The notes beneath the pieces are model-generated. The model ran no database searches and was not told the origin of the DNA. It saw nothing but the letters and a program-made list of their open reading frames with translations. Below are positions 40,432-50,365 of a DNA stretch of 51,804 nucleotides, in pieces; within the stretch, counting starts at the first letter, position 1; the number at the start of each line of letters is the position of its first letter. Position numbers and translations under genes: made by a program. The stretch comes from an uncultured Micrococcales bacterium (GTDB lineage: Bacteria > Actinomycetota > Actinomycetes > Actinomycetales > Microbacteriaceae). Where the stretch lies: contig CAISOV010000066.1 of assembly GCA_903887175.1 (NCBI GenBank), positions 1 to 51,804 of the forward strand, in the 5' to 3' direction.

Positions 40432-41412
40432 CTATTTCTTTAACCCGCGAGCACCGCGAGCAAGTTTGGTCAAGCTCGGGCGAGGGGTTTTAGGGGTGAT
40501 GCCTTTGGTGATTACCTTGCCAAACATGTCATCAGGGTCAAGTCGTCGCAAGTCTTCACTTAGGCAGTCGCGAAGTGAGCGGCGCGGCAAAGAGATTTCG
40601 CGAGTTGGTTGCGTTGGCTGAATCAACGTGGCAACGTCTGGCACGTTGCGAACGATTTCGATTTCGCCTGATTTGCGAATCAGTTTTACTCCGCGAATGC
40701 CTGCCACTGCCTTGCCTCGGTTAGTGCGAATCAAAGTCACGGGCACCTGCAGCTGCAACTCAAGCCAAGACGCTAGAAGGTCTGTGCTAGGTGAGTCAAC
40801 TGCGCCGGTAACTTCAACTGCGGTCACCGGGTCATAGGGCGGCTGGTCGAGAATCGCGGCCAGTTGTGCACGCCACAGAGTTAGGCGAGTCCAAGCAAAA
40901 TCGCTGTCGCCAGGTGCATAGCCTTTTGAGAGTTGGCGCAAAAATTCGTGAGGGTCTTTTTGGCTTGCAGCATCGGTGATACGGCGGGTTGCGATGCGGC
41001 CGAGCGGGCTGGCTGAAACCTTGAGAGGCGCTTCATCAGGCCACCAGGCCACAACTGGCGCATCGGGCAACAATAGGCCCGTAACGAGACTCTCAGGGTC
41101 GCTTGCGGCTTCGCCATAGGCGCGCAACACGATGACCTCAGAAGCCCCAGCATCGCCGCCGACTCGAATCTGCGCGTCTAGACGTGCGTCTTTTTTGCTC
41201 TTTGCATCGTCATCAGCCAAAACGATGACACGACACGGATGCTCGCGGCTTGCTTCGTTGGCAGCCGCAATGGCGCGCTCAATGCCCTTAAAGTCAGTTT
41301 CGATTAGCAGTGTTAATACGCGGCCGAGCGCTACTGCTCCGCCATCTTCGCGAATTTGAACAAGCTTCTTTGAAACTTTGCTAATAGTGGTGTTAGGTAG
41401 GTCAACAATCAT
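40432..41412 (-). CDS. opcA: Glucose-6-phosphate dehydrogenase assembly protein OpcA
   Basis: Accessory factor for G6PDH, found in actinobacteria and cyanobacteria next to zwf. I place the start at ATG 41412, overlapping the zwf stop (ATGA) with GGAG seven bases upstream; the track start is a TTG four codons earlier. This gives 326 residues starting MIVDLPNTT. The segment VVAWWPDEAP and the C-terminal region are typical. In cyanobacteria OpcA is a redox-linked activator of Zwf; the actinobacterial role is inferred from position. Confidence 0.93.
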   Translation of the reverse strand: MIVDLPNTTISKVSKKLVQIREDGGAVALGRVLTLLIETDFKGIERAIAAANEASREHPCRVIVLADDDAKSKKDARLDAQIRVGGDAGASEVIVLRAYGEAASDPESLVTGLLLPDAPVVAWWPDEAPLKVSASPLGRIATRRITDAASQKDPHEFLRQLSKGYAPGDSDFAWTRLTLWRAQLAAILDQPPYDPVTAVEVTGAVDSPSTDLLASWLELQLQVPVTLIRTNRGKAVAGIRGVKLIRKSGEIEIVRNVPDVATLIQPTQPTREISLPRRSLRDCLSEDLRRLDPDDMFGKVITKGITPKTPRPSLTKLARGARGLKK

Positions 41413-42950
41413 GGGCGTCTCCAAGCACGGCCGTCAATATCCATCATTCGATCTGCTGAAGCGGGGCCCCAGGTGCCAGGGCGGTACTGCTCTGGTTGGC
41501 CTTGGGTTGCCCAGTACTTTTCAATCGGGTCAAGAATCATCCACGAAAGTTCAACTTCTTCGTGCCGGGGGAACAGTGGTGGATCACCGAGCAAAACGTC
41601 GAGAATCAGGCGCTCATAAGCTTCTGGGCTGGCTTCGGTAAAAGCGTGGCCATAGCCAAAGTCCATTGTGACGTCTCTAACTTGCATTCCAACACCGGGC
41701 ACTTTAGAACCGAAACGCATTGTTACGCCTTCGTCAGGTTGCACGCGAATCACGAGAGCGTTTTGGCCAAGAGCGCTGGTCTGGTCAGCCGCAAAAAGGT
41801 TTTGAGGTGCACGCTTAAAGACAACAGCAATTTCAGTAACCCGTCGACCAAGGCGTTTGCCAGCTCGAAGATAAAAAGGCACACCGGCCCAACGTCTTGT
41901 GTTGATGTCGAGTCGCATTGCCGCGAAAGTTTCTGAGACAGATTTTGGGTTCATTCCATCTTCGTCTAAGAAACCGGTGACTTTTTCGCCACCCTGCCAT
42001 CCGCCTGAATATTGGCCACGTGCGGTGTGTTTGCCTAAATCTTTTGGCAAGACCACGGCTGATAATACTTTTTCTTTTTCGGCACGCAAAGCGGCTGCAT
42101 CAAAAGAAACTGGTTCTTCCATTGCTGTGAGAGCCAAAAGCTGCAGCAAGTGGTTCTGAATCACATCGCGGGCAGCACCAATGCCGTCATAGTAGCCAGC
42201 ACGGCCGCCAACACCGATATCTTCGGCCATCGTGATCTGAACGTGGTCGATGTAGTTCGAGTTCCAGAGCGGTTCATACATTTGGTTTGCAAAACGCAAA
42301 GCCAAAATGTTTTGAACAGTTTCTTTGCCCAAATAGTGATCGATGCGAAACACTGAGTCAGCCGGGAACACGTCTTCGACGACTTTGTTTAGCTCGCGAG
42401 CGGATTCTAGGTCTGAACCAAATGGCTTTTCGATAACCACGCGTCGAAACTCGTCAGTTTTTGCGGTAGCCAGACCCGAACGCGACAGCTGTTTGGTGAC
42501 CAGCGGAAAAGCTTTTGGTGGAATCGAGAGATAGAACGCGTGATTGCCGTTAGTGCCGCGTTCTCGGTCGAGTTCTTCAACGGTGTCTTTCAAACGGTCA
42601 AATGCGGCATCGTCGTCAAAGTCGCCCTGCACAAAACGAATGCCGGTGGCAAGCTGTTGCCAAACCTCTTCGCTAAAAGGTGTGCGCGCATATTCACGCA
42701 CTGAGTCGTGCACAATCTTTGCAAAATCTTCGTTTACCCAATCACGTCGGGCAAAACCAACCAACGCAAAACCCGGTGGCAACAAACCGCGATTGGCCAG
42801 GTCATAAACCGCTGGCATCAACTTTTTGCGCGAAAGGTCGCCCGTCACACCAAAAATAATTAGGCTGCTTGGGCCTGCAATTCGATTTAGACGACGGTCT
42901 TCTGACTGTCGCAACGGGTTATTGCCTGCAGAAATCTTTACTGGGCTCAT
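41409..42950 (-). CDS. zwf: Glucose-6-phosphate 1-dehydrogenase
   Basis: First oxidative step of the pentose phosphate pathway, producing NADPH. The NADP loop FGVTGDLSRKKLMPA, the substrate motif RIDHYLGKETVQN and EKPFG with the catalytic-region Lys are intact. I chose ATG 42950 (MSPVKISAGNN), 16 bases after the pgi stop, with AAGGAGT upstream; the track start (GTG 43010) would run into pgi and add unconserved residues. This gives 513 residues, a standard length. Confidence 0.96.
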   Translation of the reverse strand: MSPVKISAGNNPLRQSEDRRLNRIAGPSSLIIFGVTGDLSRKKLMPAVYDLANRGLLPPGFALVGFARRDWVNEDFAKIVHDSVREYARTPFSEEVWQQLATGIRFVQGDFDDDAAFDRLKDTVEELDRERGTNGNHAFYLSIPPKAFPLVTKQLSRSGLATAKTDEFRRVVIEKPFGSDLESARELNKVVEDVFPADSVFRIDHYLGKETVQNILALRFANQMYEPLWNSNYIDHVQITMAEDIGVGGRAGYYDGIGAARDVIQNHLLQLLALTAMEEPVSFDAAALRAEKEKVLSAVVLPKDLGKHTARGQYSGGWQGGEKVTGFLDEDGMNPKSVSETFAAMRLDINTRRWAGVPFYLRAGKRLGRRVTEIAVVFKRAPQNLFAADQTSALGQNALVIRVQPDEGVTMRFGSKVPGVGMQVRDVTMDFGYGHAFTEASPEAYERLILDVLLGDPPLFPRHEEVELSWMILDPIEKYWATQGQPEQYRPGTWGPASADRMMDIDGRAWRRP

Positions 42951-42966
42951 AAAAGCAGCCGACTCC

Positions 42967-44562
42967 TTAGATAGCGTTCTTAACGGTGGCGATACCCTGC
43001 GCGGTGTCACCCAAAGTGAGGGTTAGCACCGGGCGACCGAGCTTGCCTAACACCGATGCGTCGCCTGCTGCCTGCGAGGCAATAAGCTCACCAAAAGTAA
43101 AGTCGCGACCAGGCACTGCGATGTCTTGCTTTGCCACTGAAACCAGCTGCAGATAAACACCTTGACGGGGGCCGCCCTTGTGATATTGACCTGTTGAGTG
43201 CAAGAAACGTGGTGCCCAACCGAAAGTGACGGGGCGTGCGGTGCGTGCAGCAATCAAATCACGAAGTTGCTCGGCCTGAACCGCTGAGGTGCGGTCAAGA
43301 TATGCCTGCACCGAGATGTAGCCATCAGGGGCAACCTGAGCCAGAAGCGCATCAATGGCGGCTTCGATTGATGCAGCGCCCTCTAACGATAATTCGGTTG
43401 CGCGAACTTCGATGTTGTCGGCAACAAACTTTGCAGGAATAACCGCTGCTCGTTGCTCAAGCATGCCTCGAGCTGCAATCTTTGCCGATTCAACATCTGG
43501 CTGGTCGAATGGGTTGATGCCTAAGAGCCGGCTTGCCACCACGGTAGCGAATTCCCAAAGCAAGAACTGGGCGCCAAGCGAGCCAGATGTGGCTACTTCG
43601 TTGCCTTGAGCAGTGTTGGCGTCGGCGACAAGTCGAGCAACGACAAGGTCGGCGGCTGCAACTGCAAGTTCAGGGCTGTTTGACTCAAGCACTACCGGCA
43701 GAACGCCGCGACCAATTTTGCCGGTTGACTCAGCAATTAGCTGCTCAGCCCAGTCACCAAAACCTACAATTTTGGTGCCGTCAGTCACAATGCCAACTTT
43801 GTCAGCAAAGCCGGTGCCGTTCGCGGTGCGAGCCAAAGCTGCACCAAGAATCAAGCCTGGATTCGAAGCATCATCGGCCGACAACATGCCAGCCACCGAG
43901 TTGGCATCTGCCAGCAAGCCAGCGATATCAGCGCCAGCAAGACCACTTGGCACTAGACCAAACGCAGTCAAAGCTGAATAGCGGCCGCCCACGGTTGGGT
44001 CAGCATTAAAAATTCGATAGCCATCTGCTTTAGCAGCGGCCTCCATCGGCGAACCTGGGTCGGTAACAATAACAACACGTTCGGTTTTGTCGATGCCGGC
44101 ATCGGTGAAAGCTTTTTCAAAAACGCGCTTTTGCGAGTCAGTCTCAACGGTTGAACCCGACTTTGAAGACACCACGATAGCGGTTCGAGCGAGGTCGCCA
44201 GCCAATGCTGCGCCAACCTGATCGGCGTTGGTTGAGTCGAGCACAACCAGTTCAACGCCTGCCGTTGATGTGATTACCTCAGGTGCCAGCGACGAACCGC
44301 CCATGCCGCAAAGCACAAAACGGTTAACGCCCTTGGCTGCAAACTCATCGCGAAGTGCCAAAATGCCAGCAACTTGGGGAGCGCTGTCGGTTGCAGATGT
44401 GACCCAGCCGAGGCGAATTGAGCTTTCAGCTTCAGCGTCTTTGCCCCATAGAGTGAAATCTTTGGCGGCGATTCGGCTGGCCACTTTGTCAGCCACCAGA
44501 GAATCAATCGTGGCAGCAACGGCGGCAGCAGTTTTGCCTGCAACAGCAACCTTTAGTGACAT
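42967..44562 (-). CDS. pgi: Glucose-6-phosphate isomerase
   Basis: Links glycolysis and the pentose phosphate pathway by interconverting glucose-6-phosphate and fructose-6-phosphate. It has 531 residues with the phosphosugar-binding SSKSGSTVET and GGRYSALTAFGL segments. It belongs to the actinobacterial type that often lies beside, or is fused to, transaldolase; here the two are separate proteins joined by a one-base overlap (TAATG). The position between tal and zwf makes the operon able to recycle fructose-6-phosphate into G6PDH. Confidence 0.94.
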   Translation of the reverse strand: MSLKVAVAGKTAAAVAATIDSLVADKVASRIAAKDFTLWGKDAEAESSIRLGWVTSATDSAPQVAGILALRDEFAAKGVNRFVLCGMGGSSLAPEVITSTAGVELVVLDSTNADQVGAALAGDLARTAIVVSSKSGSTVETDSQKRVFEKAFTDAGIDKTERVVIVTDPGSPMEAAAKADGYRIFNADPTVGGRYSALTAFGLVPSGLAGADIAGLLADANSVAGMLSADDASNPGLILGAALARTANGTGFADKVGIVTDGTKIVGFGDWAEQLIAESTGKIGRGVLPVVLESNSPELAVAAADLVVARLVADANTAQGNEVATSGSLGAQFLLWEFATVVASRLLGINPFDQPDVESAKIAARGMLEQRAAVIPAKFVADNIEVRATELSLEGAASIEAAIDALLAQVAPDGYISVQAYLDRTSAVQAEQLRDLIAARTARPVTFGWAPRFLHSTGQYHKGGPRQGVYLQLVSVAKQDIAVPGRDFTFGELIASQAAGDASVLGKLGRPVLTLTLGDTAQGIATVKNAI

Positions 44563-45668
44563 TAGTTAGCTGCCTTCAACGATGCTGAAATAGTCTCGAG
44601 AAGCTCGTTCCAAGACACAACAAACTTGTCAACACCTTCGGTTTCTAGCAACTCGGTTACGTCGTCATAAGAAACGCCGGCAGCAGCAACGGCGTCAAGC
44701 ACTGCCTGAGCGTCTGCGTAGTGCGAGGTGATTGAGTTGGTTGGAACGATACCGTGGTCATAAACGGCCTCCATGGTCTTTTCAGGCATGGTGTTCACTA
44801 GCTCTGGCGCAACCAATTCGGTGACATACAGGGTGTCGCTAAGGTTTGGGTCTTTTACGCCGGTCGAAGCCATTAGCGGGCGCTGCTTGTTTGCGCCAGC
44901 CGCTGCCAGAGCGGCCCAACGGTCGGTTGCGAAGTCTTGCTCATAAACCTGGTAGGCCAAACGCGCGTTTGCAAGAGCAGCCTTGCTCTTGAGCGCCAGT
45001 GCAGATTCGGTGCCAACTGCGGTCAGACGCTTGTCGATCTCTAGGTCAACTCGTGACACAAAGAACGATGCGACCGAGTGGATCTTGCTGATGTCGTGGC
45101 CGGCAGCCTGTGCCTTCTCAACACCTGCGATATAGGCGGCGATTACCTCGTGGTAACGAGCCAACGAAAAGATCAGTGTGACGTTAACGCTGATTCCCTC
45201 GCCGATTACTTCGGTGATTGCGCCAAGACCAGCTTTGGTCGCAGGAATCTTAATCATGACGTTTTCGCGGTTGACTTTTGCGAACAGCTGTTTTGCTTGA
45301 GCGACGGTGCCGGCTGTGTCGTGGGCTAAACCTGGCTCAACTTCGATTGAAACGCGACCGTCAAAACCTTTCGACTGCGCATAGACACCCGCAAAAATGT
45401 CGCAAGCGTCAGCCACATCTTGGGTGGTAATTTCGAACACGGCTTCGGCAGCACTCGCGCCTTTAGCGGCAAGTTCAGCTACCTGCGGGCCATAGCCCTC
45501 ACCTTTTGAAAGAGCGCCAGCAAAAATAGTTGGGTTGGTGGTTACACCTGAAACGCTTCGGTTGGTGATGATGTCGCGCAGACCACCCGAGGTGATGCGC
45601 TGACGTGACAGGTCGTCAAGCCAGATGCTGACGCCGTTTGCGGCTAGTTGGGCTAGTGGGCTGGTCAT
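44562..45668 (-). CDS. tal: Transaldolase
   Basis: Transfers a dihydroxyacetone unit between sugar phosphates. At 368 residues it is the longer actinobacterial form. The Schiff-base lysine is in [24 protein letters not shown] and [10 protein letters not shown] are family signatures. It starts 49 bases after tkt with AGAAAG upstream, and overlaps pgi by one base. Confidence 0.96.
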   Translation of the reverse strand: MTSPLAQLAANGVSIWLDDLSRQRITSGGLRDIITNRSVSGVTTNPTIFAGALSKGEGYGPQVAELAAKGASAAEAVFEITTQDVADACDIFAGVYAQSKGFDGRVSIEVEPGLAHDTAGTVAQAKQLFAKVNRENVMIKIPATKAGLGAITEVIGEGISVNVTLIFSLARYHEVIAAYIAGVEKAQAAGHDISKIHSVASFFVSRVDLEIDKRLTAVGTESALALKSKAALANARLAYQVYEQDFATDRWAALAAAGANKQRPLMASTGVKDPNLSDTLYVTELVAPELVNTMPEKTMEAVYDHGIVPTNSITSHYADAQAVLDAVAAAGVSYDDVTELLETEGVDKFVVSWNELLETISASLKAAN

Positions 45669-45717
45669 TTTGTTCTGCTTTCTTCGAAGTCTTGAATAGT
45701 TCTAAAAGAGGATGCGC

Positions 45718-47808
45718 CTAAGCGCGAGCCAAAGTCTTGTGCGCGGCGGCTACAACAGCTTCGGTGGTGATGCCGAACTGAGTGAATAGGGTCTTGTAGT
45801 CAGCCGATGCGCCGAAGTGCTCGATCGAAACGCTTTCGCCTAGACCGATGTACTTCGACCATCCGAGTGAAAGACCTGCCTCAACTGAAACTCGGGCTGT
45901 AACTGCCGCTGGCAAAACGCTTTCGCGATATTCTGCAGATTGTTCGTCGAACCACTCGAGACAAGGCGCTGAGACCACACGAGTTGCAATGCCGGCAGCT
46001 TCAAGCTGCTCGCGAGCGTTAACCGCTAGCTGAACCTCAGAACCGGTAGCTATCAAAATCACTTTTGGCGCGCCGTTTGCAGCGTCAACAAGTGTGTAGG
46101 CACCCTTGGCTGTGTTCTCGGCTCCAGCGAATACTGTGCCGGTGGCATCGGCTTCGCCGCGCTTAAACACCGGAATGTTTTGGCGAGTTAGCGCAATGCC
46201 GGCTGGGCCTTCGCGACGTTCCAACATGGCCTTCCATGCATAAGCAGTCTCATTGGCATCGCCGGGGCGAACAATGTCTAGACCAGGAATCGCACGCAAA
46301 GTTGCAATCTGTTCGATTGGCTGGTGAGTTGGGCCGTCTTCACCTAGAGCAACTGAGTCGTGAGTCCAGACGAAAATGGTTGGAACCTTCATAAGCGCTG
46401 CTAGACGCACCGCTGGGCGCATGTAGTCGCTGAAAATCAAGAAGGTGCCACCGAATGCGCGGGTGTTTCCGTGCAAAACGATGCCGTTCAAGATTGCACC
46501 CATTGCGTGCTCACGAATACCAAAGTGAAGCACGCGACCAAACTTGTCGCCGTTCCACTCGTGGGTTGACCATTCAGCAGGAACAAATGACTTAGCGCCA
46601 TTGATTGTGGTTAGGTTCGACTCAGCGAGGTCAGCAGAACCGCCCCAAAGCTCTGGCATCACTGCAGCAAGTGCGTTTATGACCTTGCCCGAAGCTGCAC
46701 GTGTTGAAACCTCGGTGCCGCCATCGAACACTGGCAGAGCGTCAGCAAGACCAGCCGGAGCCTGGCCACTGACAACTCGGTCAAGAAGCTTTTTGGCATC
46801 AGCGTTTTCGCTAGCCCAGGCATCAAACTGTGCCTGCCAGGTGGCGCGCACCGAGTCGGCATGCTTCTGATAGCCGCGGGTGTGAGCGATAACTGCAGGG
46901 TCAACCTCAAAAGTCTTTTCTGGGTCAAAGCCAAGAACAGTCTTGAGGCCGGCAAGTTCTTCAGCGCCTAGGGCCGAACCGTGAATCTTGCCACTGTTTT
47001 GCTTCTTAGGCGAAGGCCAGCCGATGATGGTGCGCAAAGTAATAAGTGAGGGCTTGTCGGTGACAGCTTTGGCTGCCTCGATGGCACGGTAAAGCTCGGC
47101 AACATCTTCAACGTAGTTGCCAGTTTTCTTCCAGTCGACAACCTGAGTGTGCCAACCATAAGACTGATAGCGAGCGCTAACGTCTTCGGTGAAGGCAATG
47201 TTGGTATCGTCTTCGATTGAAATCTGGTTTGAGTCATAGATCACGACAAGGTTGCCGAGTTTCTGGTGGCCGGCAAGCGAAGCAGCCTCAGCGGTTACGC
47301 CCTCTTGCATGTCGCCGTCGCCAGCAATTACATAGACAAAGTGGTCAAAAGGGCTGGTGCCCTCTGGCGCTTTCGGGTCAAACAAGCCGCGCTCAAAGCG
47401 AGCCGCATAAGCAAAGCCGGTGGCCGAAGCCAAACCCTGACCCAATGGACCAGTGGTGATTTCAACACCTTTAGTGTGACCATATTCAGGGTGACCAGGT
47501 GTTGCAGAACCCCAGGTGCGCAGCGCTTTTAGATCGTCGAGCTCGAGGCCGTATCCGTGCAAATAAAGCTGGTTATAGATTGTTAGCGAGCTGTGGCCAA
47601 CTGAAAGAATAAAGCGGTCGCGGCCAAGCCAGCGGTCATCAGAAGGGTCATGACGCATCACCTTGTTGAACAGCAAGTAAGCAACCGGTGCCAAGCTAAT
47701 CGCTGTTCCCGGGTGGCCATTGCCAACCTTTTCAACCGCGTCGGCGGCTAGCACACGAGCGGTGTCTACGGCCTTAGAGTCAAGTTCTGACCACTGGAAT
47801 TCTGACAA
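45718..47808 (-). CDS. tkt: Transketolase
   Basis: Thiamine diphosphate enzyme exchanging two-carbon units among sugar phosphates. It has 696 residues. The ThDP motif GDGDMQEGVTAEA to SNQISIEDDT, GNGHPGTAIS near the N terminus, and FGIREHAMG in the pyrimidine domain are clear. The start is TTG 47808 with a strong AAGGAG six bases upstream; no ATG gives the conserved N terminus. It is the first gene of the tkt-tal-pgi-zwf-opcA-pgl operon and is divergent from ctaB. Confidence 0.97.
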   Translation of the reverse strand: MSEFQWSELDSKAVDTARVLAADAVEKVGNGHPGTAISLAPVAYLLFNKVMRHDPSDDRWLGRDRFILSVGHSSLTIYNQLYLHGYGLELDDLKALRTWGSATPGHPEYGHTKGVEITTGPLGQGLASATGFAYAARFERGLFDPKAPEGTSPFDHFVYVIAGDGDMQEGVTAEAASLAGHQKLGNLVVIYDSNQISIEDDTNIAFTEDVSARYQSYGWHTQVVDWKKTGNYVEDVAELYRAIEAAKAVTDKPSLITLRTIIGWPSPKKQNSGKIHGSALGAEELAGLKTVLGFDPEKTFEVDPAVIAHTRGYQKHADSVRATWQAQFDAWASENADAKKLLDRVVSGQAPAGLADALPVFDGGTEVSTRAASGKVINALAAVMPELWGGSADLAESNLTTINGAKSFVPAEWSTHEWNGDKFGRVLHFGIREHAMGAILNGIVLHGNTRAFGGTFLIFSDYMRPAVRLAALMKVPTIFVWTHDSVALGEDGPTHQPIEQIATLRAIPGLDIVRPGDANETAYAWKAMLERREGPAGIALTRQNIPVFKRGEADATGTVFAGAENTAKGAYTLVDAANGAPKVILIATGSEVQLAVNAREQLEAAGIATRVVSAPCLEWFDEQSAEYRESVLPAAVTARVSVEAGLSLGWSKYIGLGESVSIEHFGASADYKTLFTQFGITTEAVVAAAHKTLARA

Positions 47809-47981
47809 GGACGTCTCCTTATTTTTATGAAAGATACGCTCGAGAAATTTAGCGAACGCTCAAATGATTTTGGCTCCATCGCCCTGATTCTTGGTGCTTA
47901 TGTCAAAGTCAACCCTTAGGCGAACCTTTCATTCCACAACAAGTAAAAGTCTATACCTCTAGGGCATTTAGACTTGAGAAG
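47809..47981. promoter_or_regulatory. Divergent tkt/ctaB promoter region
   Basis: This 173-base space must serve both directions. For ctaB, TAGACT (47969-47974) ends seven bases before the ATG, near the leaderless spacing. For tkt, the minus strand carries TTGACT and TTGACA near 47905-47920 but no clear -10 at 17 bases; AAGGAG lies just before the TTG start. No ORF is visible. Confidence 0.45.
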
Positions 47982-48908
47982 ATGAGTTCTTCAAACGCCA
48001 CAAAAAGCCCCTTCACAGCAAAAGCTAAAGCTTATGTTGCTCTCACTAAACCCCGCGTGATTGAGCTTTTGCTTATCACCACTGTGCCGACGATGATTTT
48101 GGCCAACCACGGCATCGGCGAATTTGGCAAATTTTGGTGGCTGGTTTTAGGCACCCTGATTGGCGGGGCGCTAAGCGCAGGTTCAGCTAACGCATTCAAC
48201 TGTTACATCGACGCCGACATTGACAAGATTATGGGCCGAACCAAAGGCCGCCCGCTGGTCACCGGCGAGCTTTCAAAAACTGAGGCTTTGATTTTTGCTT
48301 GGGTGCTGGCATTGGTTTCGACGATTTGGCTTTGGATCGTTGGCGGGTGGCTTTCGGCTGCACTTTCGGTTGCTGCAATCGCGTTTTATGTTCTGATTTA
48401 CACAATGTTGCTCAAACGCCGCACACCGCAAAACATTGTTTGGGGTGGTGCAGCTGGTTGCATGCCTGTTCTTATCGGATGGTCGGCAGTAACCCAGACC
48501 ATAGAAATCGGCGCTTGGGTGTTGTTCCTGATTATTTTCTTGTGGACGCCCCCGCATTACTGGCCACTTGCCATGAAATATAAAAAAGATTACGCGGCAG
48601 CCAATGTGCCAATGTTGCCGGTGGTCGCGGAACCCGGCGTGGTGGGCATTCAAATCATTCTTTATAGTTGGGCGCTTTATGTCTCAACGCTGATTTTGAT
48701 TCCTGCCGCTGGCATGGGTGCCATTTATAGCGTTCTAGCTTTTGCCAGTGGTGCTTGGTTCGTTTTTGAGGCCTACGTGCTTTATCAAGATGGCAAAGTC
48801 GGCGACCCTAAGAACCCGATGCGACTATTTCACGGCTCGATTACCTATTTGACGGTGTTGTTTTTGGCGGTTGCGCTAGACCCGCTAATGCACATTGCCT
48901 TTTTCTAG
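47982..48908 (+). CDS. ctaB: Protoheme IX farnesyltransferase (heme O synthase)
   Basis: Membrane prenyltransferase adding a farnesyl group to heme B. It has 308 residues and about nine helices. The first Asp-rich motif [20 protein letters not shown] and the loop [19 protein letters not shown] are diagnostic. It works with ctaA, 1.5 kb away on the other strand, to make heme A for cytochrome aa3 oxidase. Location beside tkt is conserved in actinobacteria. It converges with phr, 27 bases apart, without a clear terminator. Confidence 0.96.
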   Translation: MSSSNATKSPFTAKAKAYVALTKPRVIELLLITTVPTMILANHGIGEFGKFWWLVLGTLIGGALSAGSANAFNCYIDADIDKIMGRTKGRPLVTGELSKTEALIFAWVLALVSTIWLWIVGGWLSAALSVAAIAFYVLIYTMLLKRRTPQNIVWGGAAGCMPVLIGWSAVTQTIEIGAWVLFLIIFLWTPPHYWPLAMKYKKDYAAANVPMLPVVAEPGVVGIQIILYSWALYVSTLILIPAAGMGAIYSVLAFASGAWFVFEAYVLYQDGKVGDPKNPMRLFHGSITYLTVLFLAVALDPLMHIAFF

Positions 48909-48935
48909 AGGAATTCGCCAATCTAGCGAAGCGAG

Positions 48936-50360
48936 CTATCGCAGGGCTTTGAGCTCCTCTAGGCGAACCAGCGATTCTTGACGCTCAATGCTGTGATCAA
49001 CGATTCTTTCGGCATAGCCCAGCGCATGACCATCAGCAACACTCCAGGGCTCATGAGCGCTGGCGCCTTCAAGGTGGCGCAACTCAGGCACATATTTGCG
49101 CACATAATCGCCGTTTGGGTCAAACTTTAGACCCTGCATGACCGGGTTGAAAACCCGATAATAGGGCGACGCATCAGTGCCGGTGCCAGCAGTCCACTGC
49201 CATCCGTGGGCATTCGAAGCTGGGTCAAAGTCGCTCAGGTGACGCTCAAACCAGGCCGCGCCCTGCTGCCACTCGAGGTGCAAGTCTTTAACCAAAAACG
49301 AAGCCACAATCATGCGAACCCTGTTGTGCACCCAACCGTCAGCCAACAACTGCCTCATGCCCGCGTCGACCATGGGGTAACCAGTTTTTCCGCTCTGCCA
49401 GGCCGCTAGTCGAGCCTCTGCAAGCTGGCCGGTGTCATATCGCATCTTCGAAAAGATTGGAGCGTAATAGTCGTTTAGTGAATGCGGGTTGTGCCAAAGC
49501 ACATCTGCATAAAACTCGCGCCAGGCGAGCTCTTTGCGAAAAACCTCTTCACCTTTTGAATCACCAAGTTGCGCAAGCAACGTGCGAGGGTGAACCTCAC
49601 CGTGAGCTAACGCGTGGCTGAGGTGTGAAGTGCCACTGAGGTCAGCTCGGTTGCGGTTGTCGGCATAGTCGGCGAGCGCTCGTTGCCTGAAACGTTCGAA
49701 GGTTTGCAAAGCATATTGCTCGCCAGCGATTACCCGAAACGGTGCTGCTTGGGTGCACTCTGGCAAACCTTGACTTGGCGCCAACTGGGCTACTTTCGGC
49801 GAGCGCCAGTTTTGCCCAAGCTGGGGCAGTGGCTTTGGTGCTGAGGCTGACCCAACTGGCAGGTGCTCAACCCAGGCCTTGTAAAACGGCGTGTAAACCC
49901 GATAGGGCAGCCCATCGCTGGCCTTTAGCACGCTGCCCGGCGCAACGGCATAGTTGCTGCCGGTAAGACGCAAAAAGATGCCGTCGGCTTGCAGCGCAAC
50001 ACCTACGGCGTTTTGTTCGGCTACGCCCGCTGGGTCATAAAGGCGCATCGCGTGAACCTCTTTGGCTTCAGCGGCCTGCGCTAAGCGAACGATAGCTGAA
50101 ACCAGTCCAGCTAAACCACCCGATGCCTGTTGAACGTTTAGTTCGCCACCGAGGGTCGAAACGCTATCAGCAAGTGCAGCTACCCCGGCTCGAAGTGAAT
50201 GTTGCCTGATTGCTGAAAGCGCAGCGAACTCACTCATGTTGAACACATAGAGGGCAGTGACCTCGCGATCGCCATCTTTGACGGCAGCTGCGACACACTC
50301 AGCTAGCGCCTCGTTGTCGTTTAGGCGAAGGTCTTTGCGAAACCAATGCAATCGAGCCAT
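48936..50360 (-). CDS. phr: Deoxyribodipyrimidine photolyase (cryptochrome/photolyase family)
   Basis: Light-driven repair of cyclobutane pyrimidine dimers. It has 474 residues. An N-terminal antenna-binding Rossmann domain (LHWFRKDLRLNDNEAL) precedes the FAD domain with WREFYADVLWHNP, TGYPMVDAGMRQL, HNRVRMIVASFLVKDL and HGWQWTAGTGTDASPYYRVFNP. The tryptophans of the electron-transfer chain appear conserved. The motif set resembles class I CPD photolyases; antenna type (folate or deazaflavin) cannot be read. It starts five bases after ctaA, so it is likely co-transcribed. Confidence 0.94.
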   Translation of the reverse strand: MARLHWFRKDLRLNDNEALAECVAAAVKDGDREVTALYVFNMSEFAALSAIRQHSLRAGVAALADSVSTLGGELNVQQASGGLAGLVSAIVRLAQAAEAKEVHAMRLYDPAGVAEQNAVGVALQADGIFLRLTGSNYAVAPGSVLKASDGLPYRVYTPFYKAWVEHLPVGSASAPKPLPQLGQNWRSPKVAQLAPSQGLPECTQAAPFRVIAGEQYALQTFERFRQRALADYADNRNRADLSGTSHLSHALAHGEVHPRTLLAQLGDSKGEEVFRKELAWREFYADVLWHNPHSLNDYYAPIFSKMRYDTGQLAEARLAAWQSGKTGYPMVDAGMRQLLADGWVHNRVRMIVASFLVKDLHLEWQQGAAWFERHLSDFDPASNAHGWQWTAGTGTDASPYYRVFNPVMQGLKFDPNGDYVRKYVPELRHLEGASAHEPWSVADGHALGYAERIVDHSIERQESLVRLEELKALR

Positions 50361-50365
50361 GGCTT

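Noticed and set aside
40112-40621. 169-aa plus-strand ORF over pgl and opcA
   Set aside because: It is antisense to two well-recognised genes and has no domain signature or ribosome-binding site.
41496-41936. 146-aa plus-strand ORF inside zwf
   Set aside because: It is antisense to the conserved zwf C-terminal half, with no independent support.
42951-43010. GTG start of the zwf ORF inside pgi
   Set aside because: It would overlap the conserved pgi end; ATG 42950 has AAGGAGT and typical spacing after pgi.
48909-48935. TAGCGAAGCGAGCTA as a terminator between ctaB and phr
   Set aside because: The arms pair over only about four bases and no T tract follows on either strand.
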